Part shown: piece by piece, positions 21,690-30,297 of the stretch
Layout of the letters: every line of letters starts with the position of its first letter
How positions within the stretch are numbered: position 1 is the first letter of the stretch
From: Colwellia psychrerythraea 34H
GTDB lineage: Bacteria; Pseudomonadota; Gammaproteobacteria; Enterobacterales; Alteromonadaceae
NCBI RefSeq assembly: GCF_000012325.1
Contig: NC_003910.7
Span: 2,418,001-2,482,000, forward strand
Direction: 5' to 3'
Length of the DNA: 64,000 bases
Notes under the pieces: model-generated
Told to the model about the DNA's origin: nothing
The model's database searches: none
The model's input: only the letters and a program-made list of their open reading frames with translations
Position numbers and translations under genes: made by a program

Positions 21690-23222
21690 ATGACACAAGA
21701 TAAAGTGTTGTGTGACATTGGCTTTATTGGCCTGGGCGTTATGGGTAAAAACCTGGTGCTTAATTTAGCTGATAATGGCTTTAATATTGCGGCATTCGAT
21801 TTAAGTGATGAAAAAGTTCAAGCGGTCATTGCTCAAGATGAAGCTGAAAATGCTACAGATACTCCACGTGTTTATGGATGTTCTTCTTATACTGAATTAT
21901 TGTCACAACTTAAAGCACCACACTTAATTGTGTTAAGTGTTCCTGCAGGAGCACCGGTTGATCAAGTATGTGAAAACCTTATTGGCGCAGGCATTCAACC
22001 GGATGACATTATCATTGATACAGGTAACAGTCTTTGGACCGATACCGTTGCTAGAGAAAAGAAGTACAAGAGTAACTTCTTATTGTTTTCTTCTGCAGTA
22101 TCAGGGGGCGAAGTTGGCGCTCGTTTTGGGCCATCTTTAATGCCAAGTGGGTCTCCTTATGCGTGGGCTAGAGTTAAACCTATTTGGGAAGCTATTGCCG
22201 CTAAAGTTGATGCTGAAACAGGTAAACCGATAGACCGTACTAAGCCAGGACAAGTTATCACTGAAGGCGAGCCTTGTGCTGCTTATATTGGACCAGCGGG
22301 AGCCGGTCATTATGTCAAGATGGTCCATAACGGTATTGAATATGCAGACATGCAAATTATCTGTGAAGCTTATCATGTATTAAAATCCGGGCTGAATTTA
22401 ACCTGTGATGAAATTGCGGATATTTTTGCTCAGTGGAATGACGGCCCATTAGACAGTTATTTGATGGAAATATCAGTTGAAGTATTACGTCACAAATCCA
22501 CTGATACCAATACGCCACTTGTTGAGTTGATTTTAGATAAAGCAGGGCAAAAAGGTACCGGACTTTGGACTGCAATGAGCAGTTTAGAAGTGGGCTGCCC
22601 AGCTCCTACTATTGCTCAAGCGGTATATGCACGTTCTATTTCTTCATTTAAAGAGTTGAGAACTCAAGCCTCTTCTTTATTGGAAGGACCTCAGCTAGCA
22701 CCTTTATCTGCAGCTGAGCAACAACAAGTTATTGAACAATTACATGATGCAATGTACTGCGCTAAAATTTGTGCTTACGCACAAGGTTTCCAGCTAATGA
22801 AACTTGCCGCTAAAGAACATGGTTGGGTATTAGATTTTGCAAGTATTGCAAAAATTTGGCGCGCCGGTTGTATTATTAGAGCTGCATTCTTACAATCAAT
22901 AACGAATGCATATGAGCGTAATGAAAACTTAGATAACTTACTGTTAGATGACTTTTTCGTTAAGGAACTTAATAAGCGTCAACTCAATTGGCGCAAGGCT
23001 ATTTGTCATGCAACAATGCAGGGTGTGCCTATTGGTGCACTGTCTTCATCACTTGCTTATTATGATTCTATGCGCAGTGAAACATTACCTGCTAATCTAT
23101 TACAAGGCCAACGAGATTTTTTTGGTGCTCACACTTTTGAACGCATAGACAAAACCGCTGGCAAAAAATATCATGTTCAGTGGTCAACAAAGGGCAAAGA
23201 AACCATCTTAGTTGATGGTTAA
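21690..23222 (+). CDS. gnd: 6-phosphogluconate dehydrogenase, decarboxylating
   Basis: 510 aa, longer than the usual 468-482. Oxidative pentose phosphate pathway, giving ribulose-5-phosphate, CO2 and NADPH. Dinucleotide motif GLGVMGKN; substrate-binding KMVHNGIEYADMQ; SAVSGGEVGAR; the C-terminal GAHTFERIDK is also conserved. The extra length is spread over small insertions. AGGAT lies 9-10 bases before the ATG. msrB follows after 11 bp, so they are probably co-transcribed. Confidence 0.93.
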   Translation: MTQDKVLCDIGFIGLGVMGKNLVLNLADNGFNIAAFDLSDEKVQAVIAQDEAENATDTPRVYGCSSYTELLSQLKAPHLIVLSVPAGAPVDQVCENLIGAGIQPDDIIIDTGNSLWTDTVAREKKYKSNFLLFSSAVSGGEVGARFGPSLMPSGSPYAWARVKPIWEAIAAKVDAETGKPIDRTKPGQVITEGEPCAAYIGPAGAGHYVKMVHNGIEYADMQIICEAYHVLKSGLNLTCDEIADIFAQWNDGPLDSYLMEISVEVLRHKSTDTNTPLVELILDKAGQKGTGLWTAMSSLEVGCPAPTIAQAVYARSISSFKELRTQASSLLEGPQLAPLSAAEQQQVIEQLHDAMYCAKICAYAQGFQLMKLAAKEHGWVLDFASIAKIWRAGCIIRAAFLQSITNAYERNENLDNLLLDDFFVKELNKRQLNWRKAICHATMQGVPIGALSSSLAYYDSMRSETLPANLLQGQRDFFGAHTFERIDKTAGKKYHVQWSTKGKETILVDG

Positions 23223-23233
23223 ACGTAACGACC

Positions 23234-23611
23234 ATGAAAAATAATGATGAATATAAAGATAAGTTAACCGATGCTGCTTTTAAAGTATGTCGGTTAGCGG
23301 CTACAGAACAGCCCTTCAGTGGTATTTATAACGATCACTGGCAACAGGGCTTATATCATTGTGCCTGCTGTGAACAACCTTTGTTTAGCAGCTACAGTAA
23401 ATTTGATGCTGGATGTGGTTGGCCTAGTTTTTTTGCTGCAATTGAAACTAAAGTCGCCTATAAGTCAGATGAATCACACAGTATGCAACGTGTCGAGATC
23501 CAGTGTGATAATTGTCAATCTCACCTTGGCCATGTCTTTGATGATGGACCAAAACCAACAGGTAAACGCTATTGTGTTAATTCACTTAGCTTGAAGTTCT
23601 ACTCAGAATAA
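23234..23611 (+). CDS. msrB: peptide-methionine (R)-S-oxide reductase MsrB
   Basis: 125 aa. Reduces the R epimer of methionine sulfoxide. Zinc ligands C43/C46 and C91/C94; catalytic C114 in RYCVNS; C61 in GCGWPSF is the likely resolving cysteine. 11 bp behind gnd, whose NADPH supply suits thioredoxin-dependent repair. Confidence 0.94.
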   Translation: MKNNDEYKDKLTDAAFKVCRLAATEQPFSGIYNDHWQQGLYHCACCEQPLFSSYSKFDAGCGWPSFFAAIETKVAYKSDESHSMQRVEIQCDNCQSHLGHVFDDGPKPTGKRYCVNSLSLKFYSE

Positions 23612-23624
23612 ACCTCAATATCGA

Positions 23625-23662
23625 GTAAAGAATAAGTATAAGTGCTTATTCTTTACCTTTCT
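23625..23662. terminator. terminator between msrB and the DUF2989 gene
   Basis: GTAAAGAATAAG (23625-23636) pairs with CTTATTCTTTAC (23645-23656), followed by CTTTCTCTT. Placed between converging genes. The T-run is interrupted. Confidence 0.6.
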
Positions 23663-23683
23663 CTTATCTTGTTTTTATAAACC

Positions 23684-24523
23684 TTAGTAACTCGGGCTTG
23701 TAAATTTCCCAGCCTCAATTTTAGCTAAGGTAGTGCTCGCTACTTTATCAAGAAAATCGGCATCTAATTTGTTTGCTTGTTGATAACCCTTCAAACTTGT
23801 CTCGATCATGTCATCTGGTTTATCTAATAAAAGTTGATAAGTACGTAACCAAATATATGCCTGCTTATATTGTTTTTTCTGAGTGAAGATTGTTGTCAGT
23901 GTTTGTAAAACTTCAGGAGATAGCTCTGTGCCTGGTTGATGAAGCTCTAAAGCTCGATATAATAATCCTAATGTTTTTTTCGTATTACGTTTTATATAAT
24001 ATGTCGCTAAATGATACTGTGCAGTTGAATTTTCAAGAATAGCCGAGCCTTCTAATTGTAGAAACTCTTCTAAAGCCAGCTCGTTAGACTCCCTTGACCA
24101 ATAATAATAGAGTAGGTGAGGGTGTTTAGAATTAGCACTTTGTTCAGACAGCAGCGATAAATTGGCTTTAGCTTGTAATAAATTGTTTTTTCTAAGGGTT
24201 GTTTTTTCTTTTAATTTTATATGTTGGATCTGTGAAGCCAGTGACATGCATTTTATGTAACCTTCATACGCAATAAGTAAGTTATATTTATCGGCATCAA
24301 GATTTTTGTCTTTAACTCCAATTCTATTTAACGCGACTTCTATCCGTTGGCTCTTACACCAACTATCTTGACCAAATTCATTACATATCTCTTCATTATC
24401 TTGGCAAAGTTGCGCTAAGTTAGCATTATCTCCACAACCAGTTAGAAATAGTGCTAATAAGGCTGTTCCACACTTCATGCCATAACGAGATTTTAGTTGC
24501 TTTATTTTTCGAAAATTAATCAT
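23684..24523 (-). CDS. DUF2989 family lipoprotein
   Basis: About 279 aa from the ATG at 24523; an upstream ATG at 24568 and an internal one at about 24481 are also possible, none with a good ribosome site. A lipobox LFLTGC ends the signal peptide, and CQDNEEICNEFGQDSWCKSQ follows, with the spaced cysteines of DUF2989. Later parts (YLATYYIKRNTKKTLGLLYR-like helices) look like TPR or SEL1 repeats. The family occurs in Vibrio, Shewanella and relatives; its role is unknown. Stands alone between msrB and a GAPDH gene. Confidence 0.75.
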   Translation of the reverse strand: MINFRKIKQLKSRYGMKCGTALLALFLTGCGDNANLAQLCQDNEEICNEFGQDSWCKSQRIEVALNRIGVKDKNLDADKYNLLIAYEGYIKCMSLASQIQHIKLKEKTTLRKNNLLQAKANLSLLSEQSANSKHPHLLYYYWSRESNELALEEFLQLEGSAILENSTAQYHLATYYIKRNTKKTLGLLYRALELHQPGTELSPEVLQTLTTIFTQKKQYKQAYIWLRTYQLLLDKPDDMIETSLKGYQQANKLDADFLDKVASTTLAKIEAGKFTSPSY

Positions 24524-24676
24524 GAAAATACCAAAAAGTTTTTTGTAGACTATAGAGAAATATTTCATACTGAATTACAATACGCCTGTAAATATACTCT
24601 CCACTAGCTATTATCGCTTTTAGTACCCTGAGATAATAGCCTAATGTTCAATTGACTGAAATAAAAGGTTTAAGTA

Positions 24677-26128
24677 ATGACTTCTCATCTTGAGGAAAAG
24701 TATCAAGCAAGCTGGCAAGAACGTCAAACGTTCGCTGAAAATATGCAACCAATTATTGGACAGCTTTTTCGCAACAAAGGCATTGAAATTTTAGTTTATG
24801 GTCGCCCATTATTAAATTCATCTTCTATTGATATCATTAAAGCGCATAAGTCTGTTGCTTTGCATGAAGAAAATAAATTGCGTTTACGTGAAAGTTACCC
24901 TTTTGTAGAAGCAATTAACAAAATGGATTTAGCCCCTGCACGCATCGATGTAGGTAAGTTAGCTTATAACTATTTATACCTTGGCCAAGCCAATGACCTT
25001 TCTATTGAACAATATTTAGATAAAGAATTATCAGCAGAGAGCCGCGAAAACTCAGATAAAAAAAGCCAAGACGTAGTACTTTACGGCTTTGGTAGAATCG
25101 GTCGTCTTTTAGCGCGTTTATTAATAGAACGAGCTGGACCGAATGCTAAATTAAATCTTCGTGCTATCGTTTTACGTCCAAGTAAAGGCGGTGATGACCT
25201 AGAGAAACGCGCAAGTTTATTACGTCGTGATTCAGTTCATGGTGCTTTTAACGGCAGCATTTCTATCGATAAAGAAAACAACGTAATTAAAGCTAACGGT
25301 GCTTTTATTAAAGTTATCTATGCAAAATCACCTGCTGAAGTAGATTACACTGAGCATGGTATTAAGGATGCATTAGTTGTTGATAATACAGGTATCTGGA
25401 CTGACGAAGATGGTTTAGGTCAGCATTTACAATCAAAAGGTGTTGCTAAAGTATTATTAACTGCTCCTGCTAAAGGCGATATCAAAAATATCGTTTATGG
25501 TGTTAACCAAGACATGATTTTAGCCACTGATAAAATCATCTCTGCAGCTAGCTGTACTACCAATGCGATTACGCCGGTATTAAAAGCGCTTAATGATGAA
25601 TATGGTATTCGCAATGGACATGTTGAAACGATTCACTCATACACTAATGATCAAAACTTAATTGATAATTACCATCCAGCGCCTCGTCGCGGACGTAGTG
25701 CTCCATTGAATATGGTTATCAGTACTACCGGTGCTGCAAAAGCAGTTGCTAAAGCATTACCTGAGCTTAAAGGCTTATTAACAGGTAACGCTATTCGTGT
25801 TCCAACGCCAAATGTTTCAATGGCTATCATGAACTTGAATTTGAAAAAATCTACTGATAAAGAAACATTGAATGATTATTTACGTAATATTTCATTGAAC
25901 TCTCCTTTGCAAAATCAAATTGATTACACTGCTTCAACTGAAATCGTTTCTACTGATTTAGTGGGTTCACGTTACGCAGGTGTTGTTGATTCACAAGCAA
26001 CAATTGTTGATGGTGATCGCGCAGTATTATACGTTTGGTATGACAACGAGTTTGGTTATAGCTGTCAAGTTGTTCAAGTTATGCTTGAAATGGCTGGAAT
26101 TACGGTTCCTAGCTTACCGTTAAAATAA
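24677..26128 (+). CDS. long-form glyceraldehyde-3-phosphate dehydrogenase
   Basis: 483 aa. A GAPDH core begins near residue 130 (VVLYGFGRIGRLLARLL) with catalytic C293 in AASCTTNAITP and the active-site histidine in VETIHSYTNDQ. It is preceded by about 125 residues not found in GapA, predicted mainly helical. Long GAPDHs of this type are common in marine gammaproteobacteria beside a normal GapA. SYTNDQ in place of HATTATQ resembles gluconeogenic or Epd-like members, so an anabolic or alternative-cofactor role is possible but unproven. Own promoter and a strong terminator. Confidence 0.85.
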   Translation: MTSHLEEKYQASWQERQTFAENMQPIIGQLFRNKGIEILVYGRPLLNSSSIDIIKAHKSVALHEENKLRLRESYPFVEAINKMDLAPARIDVGKLAYNYLYLGQANDLSIEQYLDKELSAESRENSDKKSQDVVLYGFGRIGRLLARLLIERAGPNAKLNLRAIVLRPSKGGDDLEKRASLLRRDSVHGAFNGSISIDKENNVIKANGAFIKVIYAKSPAEVDYTEHGIKDALVVDNTGIWTDEDGLGQHLQSKGVAKVLLTAPAKGDIKNIVYGVNQDMILATDKIISAASCTTNAITPVLKALNDEYGIRNGHVETIHSYTNDQNLIDNYHPAPRRGRSAPLNMVISTTGAAKAVAKALPELKGLLTGNAIRVPTPNVSMAIMNLNLKKSTDKETLNDYLRNISLNSPLQNQIDYTASTEIVSTDLVGSRYAGVVDSQATIVDGDRAVLYVWYDNEFGYSCQVVQVMLEMAGITVPSLPLK

Positions 26129-26155
26129 AGTTCGTTTAATTTAACGAAACGAATT

Positions 26156-26194
26156 AAAAAAGCGCATATTACTTAGTAATATGCGCTTTTTTGT
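26156..26194 (+). terminator. rho-independent terminator of the long GAPDH gene
   Basis: AAAAAGCGCATATTAC (26157-26172) pairs with GTAATATGCGCTTTTT (26176-26191) with a 3-base loop. Confidence 0.92.
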
Positions 26195-26336
26195 TTTTTA
26201 GATGGAAATTAAAAACTCTAGCACTTATTATTCTTTTTATTGAATGCTTAAAGTATTAGTGTTTACAGACTTAAGTTATTAATCATTTTGCCGATAAAGC
26301 TACATTGAAATTGGTATCACACGAAGAGTGAAGTTT

Positions 26337-26534
26337 ATGTCAGTTAGTTTAGAACAAAATAGTTCTGTAGCAGCGAAAGCAACGTCTGGAGCAGAATTTC
26401 TCAGCGCAGCTGTATCTAAAAGTCAGCAAGAGTTAGAAGGGCAAATGGCACTACAGCTTATTCAATCGGCAAATCCTACTAACTTACCTACACCTACAGG
26501 TAACAGTGGTTTTCAAGTTAATATTAAGGTGTAA
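26337..26534 (+). CDS. small hypothetical protein, possibly motility-family-like
   Basis: 65 aa from the ATG at 26337 (GAAGAG about 9 bases ahead; a GTG at 26328 is less likely). Rich in S, A and Q with a helical middle (SKSQQELEGQMALQLIQSA) and an end reading FQVNIKV. Length and the hydrophobic-then-IKV end resemble the small YjfB-type putative motility proteins, but the match is weak. Isolated, between a terminator and tusE. Confidence 0.5.
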   Translation: MSVSLEQNSSVAAKATSGAEFLSAAVSKSQQELEGQMALQLIQSANPTNLPTPTGNSGFQVNIKV

Positions 26535-26572
26535 AGTCTCGGTATACCGTTATCAGGGGATTTAGTTAACGG

Positions 26573-26911
26573 TTAAATACAGCGAGCAGGTTTTGGTAAA
26601 CCAGCGTATTTAGTTGCTTGTTTCGCGGGGCCTTCTGGAAATAACTTGTATAAATAACGACTGCTAGCTTTAGCTTCACCAAATTCGGCTTTCATTGCTT
26701 TAGTCAATGCACGGATAGCAGGCGAAGTGTTATAAGTTAGGTAAAACTGTCTAACAAAGTTTATAACTTCCCAATGTGCCTCTGTCAGTTCAAATTCATC
26801 ATTTTTTGCCATGACTAACGCTAAATCTTTCTGCCACAACAGGTGATCAAGTAAATAACCTTGCTTGTCTGTCGGGATTATAGTGTTTTCAAAAGTTAAT
26901 ATTATTGCCAT
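26573..26911 (-). CDS. tusE: TusE/DsrC-family sulfur carrier
   Basis: 112 aa. Sulfur-accepting partner of TusBCD in 2-thiouridine modification of tRNA wobble uridine. The conserved C-terminal cysteine is C111 in PARCI, preceded by the KLFPEGPAKQA segment of the DsrC/TusE family. Its ATG overlaps the end of tusB by 10 bp. Unlike in E. coli, where tusE is elsewhere, it is the last gene of tusD-tusC-tusB-tusE here. Confidence 0.92.
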   Translation of the reverse strand: MAIILTFENTIIPTDKQGYLLDHLLWQKDLALVMAKNDEFELTEAHWEVINFVRQFYLTYNTSPAIRALTKAMKAEFGEAKASSRYLYKLFPEGPAKQATKYAGLPKPARCI

Positions 26912-27198
26912 GTGATCACTTTATTATGGGTAAAGGTAAGTTCAACTAAATCCACCATCTCGATATGCTTTACCTCTGCCATCGTTTCAATCGCTCTAGC
27001 CTGTGCATGATTCGTAATAACTTTGATGGTGATCGTACTATCAGCTCGCTTGATTAAACTACTCATCAAAGAATGTTTAAGGTTATAACAACCATCATCC
27101 ATCAATACGATAGAGTCTTGTTGATCAAGCACACTTAAGCATTGTGCGAAGTCATTGGTGGTAAAAGCTGATTTCCTTACTAAATGTAATGTGCTCAT
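26902..27198 (-). CDS. tusB: TusB, sulfurtransferase complex subunit
   Basis: 98 aa; start MSTLHLVRKSAF and the segment DQQDSIVLMDDGCYNL are TusB/DsrH features. Part of the TusBCD heterohexamer. 11 bp behind tusC and overlapping tusE. Confidence 0.88.
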   Translation of the reverse strand: MSTLHLVRKSAFTTNDFAQCLSVLDQQDSIVLMDDGCYNLKHSLMSSLIKRADSTITIKVITNHAQARAIETMAEVKHIEMVDLVELTFTHNKVITWQ

Positions 27199-27209
27199 AT
27201 TAATTTTCC

Positions 27210-27608
27210 TTAAAACCTAAGTACATGTTGGTGACGATTAAGTGCTTTACCAAACTCAACACTCGCTAATACTTGCACATCATCAATATGAAATGCCTCG
27301 TCAAGCTGTCTATTCACTAACGACTGTTGGCATACGTAGATGTCTTCAATGTCGTAGAATTCAAACGCTGAAAATGTTTTTAAATAGTCTTTAATAGACA
27401 CCAAACTAGCATCTTGATTCGCAATTAATTGATAAACACCATCACCTTGGAAAAATAGCGAGACCTTCTGCTCAAATGAGCCAAAGATTAACGCAACATC
27501 AAGGGCATCTTTACCATAGTTACTACTAAATGGGGCTTTGCTATTTATAATTGCCAGGCCATTTACTTCCGACAAATTACTATCTTCTTGTTGATCTGAT
27601 GATGTCAT
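27210..27608 (-). CDS. tusC: TusC, sulfurtransferase complex subunit
   Basis: 132 aa. DsrF/TusC fold with APFSSNYGKDALDVALIFG and SLFFQGDGVYQLI. The first 15 residues are extra; the family usually starts near the NSKAPF strand. Its start overlaps the stop of tusD by one base, so translation is likely coupled. Confidence 0.88.
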   Translation of the reverse strand: MTSSDQQEDSNLSEVNGLAIINSKAPFSSNYGKDALDVALIFGSFEQKVSLFFQGDGVYQLIANQDASLVSIKDYLKTFSAFEFYDIEDIYVCQQSLVNRQLDEAFHIDDVQVLASVEFGKALNRHQHVLRF

Positions 27609-27976
27609 TAAAACTGTACCAAGCGTGTTGCTTTTGTAGTTAACTCAACCAATTCACCTAAACCGGATACGGTAAATGCTTCGTTTATTTGTTCGTTATC
27701 TATTGAATCACAGGCTATACCGCGCATTTCAGCGGCAGTAATACAAATGTGCAGGGGTAATTGATACTGTTGATTTAATCGCTGCCAGTGCGCTATTGCT
27801 TGATATTCATCACTGGCAATACTAATGTTTTCATTCGCATGCATTGCACCATCTTGGTAAAAGAAGACACCAATAACATTAATACCAGCGGCTAATGCTG
27901 TTTCAACATACGTTAATGCTGTGATGGTTAAATGGCTATAAGGGGGAGTAGTTACTACTACAGCAAGAGTTTTCAC
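27608..27976 (-). CDS. tusD: TusD, sulfurtransferase complex catalytic subunit
   Basis: 122 aa. Carries the persulfide cysteine at C78 in LHICITAAEMRGI, the same number as in E. coli. Accepts sulfur from TusA and passes it to TusE. First gene of the tusDCBE operon. Confidence 0.92.
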   Translation of the reverse strand: MKTLAVVVTTPPYSHLTITALTYVETALAAGINVIGVFFYQDGAMHANENISIASDEYQAIAHWQRLNQQYQLPLHICITAAEMRGIACDSIDNEQINEAFTVSGLGELVELTTKATRLVQF

Positions 27977-28021
27977 AACACATCCAAATTTTAAAAAGGC
28001 AATAAAGGGCTATAAAAGGTT

Positions 28022-28053
28022 AAAAAAAAGCCCCGCAATCGCGAGGCTTTTAT
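28022..28053 (-). terminator. terminator behind the yccA-like gene
   Basis: On the minus strand AAAAGCCTCGC pairs with GCGGGGCTTTT across ATT, followed by T residues (A-run 28022-28029 on the plus strand). A second AT-rich inverted repeat (about 28057-28086) lies just before it. Confidence 0.8.
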
Positions 28054-28107
28054 TATAAAACATTATAAATGATTATAATGTTTTTTAGCGTAAATTTTTA
28101 ATATTTA

Positions 28108-28776
28108 CTAATCATCGCTGCCGAATACGCCAAGTAACGATAATAAATGCACAAAAATGTTGTATATGTTTAAGTACAAAGAAACCGTAGCGCGAATGTA
28201 GTTACGTTCGCCACCATTAATTATACGGCTTGTATCATACAAAATTAAACCAGACATAATCATGATAACTGCAGCACTTACCGCTAATGAAAGAGCAGGG
28301 ATTTGAAAGAAGATGTTAGCAAGACTTGCAACAACAACAACAATCAAACCTACCATTAAAAAGCCACCCATAAATGAGAAGTCTTTTTTACTCGTAAGCG
28401 CATAACCTGACAGTGCGAAAAATATTAATGCGGTTCCACCAAGTGCTTGCATTATCATTGCCGGACCACCATCCATTGCAGCGTATGCGCTAAGCATAGG
28501 ACCCAATGATGCGCCCATTAAACCAGTAAAAGCAAAAATCCAATAAACACCACTAGCAGAATCAGCTTTTTTGTTTACTACAAACATTAAACCGAACGCG
28601 ACTAGCATCATAACAAGTGCAACACCGTGTGATAGGTTCATTGCCATTGAAACGCCAGCTGTTACGGCACTAAATGCAAGTGTCATTGATAACAGCATGT
28701 AAGTATTTCTCAATACTTTATTAATTTCTATCGCCGAACTTTTACTCGCCGTTTGAAAACTCATATTAGATTGCAT
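28108..28776 (-). CDS. yccA: Bax inhibitor-1/YccA family membrane protein
   Basis: 222 aa with seven predicted membrane segments and little else. YccA of E. coli is an FtsH substrate and modulator. Family marks are the NKVLRNTYMLLSMTLAFSA start and SLYLNIYNIFVHLLSLLG end. AAGGAAG lies before the ATG. Transcribed in the same direction as tusDCBE, but separated by a terminator. Confidence 0.9.
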   Translation of the reverse strand: MQSNMSFQTASKSSAIEINKVLRNTYMLLSMTLAFSAVTAGVSMAMNLSHGVALVMMLVAFGLMFVVNKKADSASGVYWIFAFTGLMGASLGPMLSAYAAMDGGPAMIMQALGGTALIFFALSGYALTSKKDFSFMGGFLMVGLIVVVVASLANIFFQIPALSLAVSAAVIMIMSGLILYDTSRIINGGERNYIRATVSLYLNIYNIFVHLLSLLGVFGSDD

Positions 28777-29157
28777 AAAACTTCCTTAAGAATGTAATTC
28801 TATTTACTTGTTATAAACTAAGATAAGGTCATTTTAGATAAGTTCAAGTCTTTCTTACTTTTCATACATAACTGACTTACGCTAACTTAGTTCCTTATGA
28901 CATATTATGGCATGGTGATTTTTAAAATACTACGTTTAGCTTTGTTTAAAAGGGGCTATTATTTGTTATCTTTTGTAACAAGCAATTAAAATAGTTTTTC
29001 CTATTTACCATGTAGAGTAGCAAAAGAGCGTTAAGTCAGTAATGAAATTATAAGTATTAACAACACTTTAACTCTAGTACTCTGCATGTTTATACTTTCT
29101 TACTTTACATAGTACAGCCATCAGCCTGATCGTTTGTAAAAATATGCGGTTTATCAT
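28777..29157. other. intergenic stretch between tag and yccA, no gene seen
   Basis: 380 bp, AT-rich. It must hold the yccA promoter. No RNA gene or repeat recognised. Confidence 0.5.
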
Positions 29158-29742
29158 TTACAAGAGTTTAAAGGCATTCTTTCTAAAACAACTGTTTGAA
29201 TGATCGTTGATTAAACCTGTTGCTTGTAAGTGTGAGTACAGTGTCGTTGGACCGAGAAACTTAAAGCCACGTTTTTTTAAATCTTTAGCTAACGCATCAC
29301 TAATAGGCGAAGTAGCGACATAATCTTTAATCGTATCAAGGTTATTTACAATAGTCTCGTTGTTTACGTATGACCAAATAAACTTGGTGAAACTACCAAA
29401 TTCATTCTGTATTTCAATAAATCTATTCGCATTATTAATCGCTGCTTCAATTTTACGTCGGTAACGTACTATTGAAGCATCTTGCATTAAGCGCTCTACA
29501 TCATCATCAGTGAACTTTGCTACCTTGGTTACCTCAAAGTCTGCAAACAACTTACGATAACCCTCACGCTTCTTTAAGATGGTATACCAGCTTAAACCAG
29601 CCTGCGCTGATTCTAATACCAATGATTCAAACATCTTTTTGTCTTCATATACTGGCACACCCCATTCTTCATCATGGTATTTAACATAATCTAACTTTGA
29701 TGTGTCTAACCAGGGGCAACGGCAGGTGTTTTTTTCTGACAT
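29158..29742 (-). CDS. tag: DNA-3-methyladenine glycosylase I
   Basis: 194 aa from the ATG at 29742, which has AAGGA 8 bases ahead; a longer frame to 29826 adds a tail without family character. Removes 3-methyladenine from DNA. Zinc ligands are recognisable: C9 in CRCPW, H23 in YHDEEWG, and the pair in NDHSNSC. The catalytic glutamate is in LVLESAQAGLSW. Confidence 0.94.
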   Translation of the reverse strand: MSEKNTCRCPWLDTSKLDYVKYHDEEWGVPVYEDKKMFESLVLESAQAGLSWYTILKKREGYRKLFADFEVTKVAKFTDDDVERLMQDASIVRYRRKIEAAINNANRFIEIQNEFGSFTKFIWSYVNNETIVNNLDTIKDYVATSPISDALAKDLKKRGFKFLGPTTLYSHLQATGLINDHSNSCFRKNAFKLL

Positions 29743-29927
29743 GGTGTCATTCCTTCTTCTAACTTTTATAAATTGCTGAAAAACAAAGCAAGCTGACTGT
29801 TTTTTTAGCAAACAAACTGAAAACAAGCATAAAAGCTAAAATAGTGCTTTACAACTTATTAGAGAGACTTTAGTATTCGCCTCGTTCTCAAGCAAGCATT
29901 GTTTTACAAGCTTATTTGTTAACTTCA

Positions 29928-30018
29928 GGTGAGATGGCTGAGTGGTCGAAAGCACCGGTCTTGAAAACCGGCAAGGGTTTGTAGCCCTTCTAGAGTTCAA
30001 ATCTCTATCTCACCGCCA
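29928..30018 (+). tRNA. tRNA-Ser(UGA), copy 1
   Basis: 91 nt including CCA. Acceptor GGTGAGA/TCTCACC; anticodon stem CCGGT/ACCGG with loop CTTGAAA, giving anticodon TGA; long variable arm with AAGGG/CCCTT; T arm TAGAG-TTCAAAT-CTCTA. The class II shape with a UGA anticodon means serine. Confidence 0.97.
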
Positions 30019-30025
30019 CATTAAG

Positions 30026-30058
30026 AAAAACTGCTAATTGAAAAATTAGCGGTTTTTT
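30026..30058 (+). terminator. terminator of tRNA-Ser copy 1
   Basis: AAAAACTGCTAATT (30026-30039) pairs with AATTAGCGGTTTTT (30044-30057). Confidence 0.85.
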
Positions 30059-30123
30059 GCTTTTAATTATTTTAAAAGCAAATTAAAGGATGTAGTTTAT
30101 CTCCTTTATACTTGAAAACTTCA

Positions 30124-30214
30124 GGTGAGATGGCTGAGTGGTCGAAAGCACCGGTCTTGAAAACCGGCAAGGGTTTGTAGCCCTTCTAGAGTTCAAATCT
30201 CTATCTCACCGCCA
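30124..30214 (+). tRNA. tRNA-Ser(UGA), copy 2, likely integration site
   Basis: Identical in all 91 nt to copy 1 and preceded by the same AACTTCA. The 3' end is 84 bp from the end of the integrase gene, the usual position for an att site within a tRNA. The second copy arose by tandem duplication or was restored by the incoming element. Confidence 0.97.
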
Positions 30215-30220
30215 CATTTT

Positions 30221-30255
30221 AAAGGGCTGCCGTAAGGCGGCCCTTTCTCGTTTTT
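30221..30255 (+). terminator. terminator of tRNA-Ser copy 2
   Basis: AAAGGGCTGCC (30221-30231) pairs with GGCGGCCCTTT (30236-30246); T-run 30251-30255. Confidence 0.8.
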
Positions 30256-30297
30256 AGGCTGAAAAGTATCGAGGGTAACTGAAAGGTAACTCAATTG

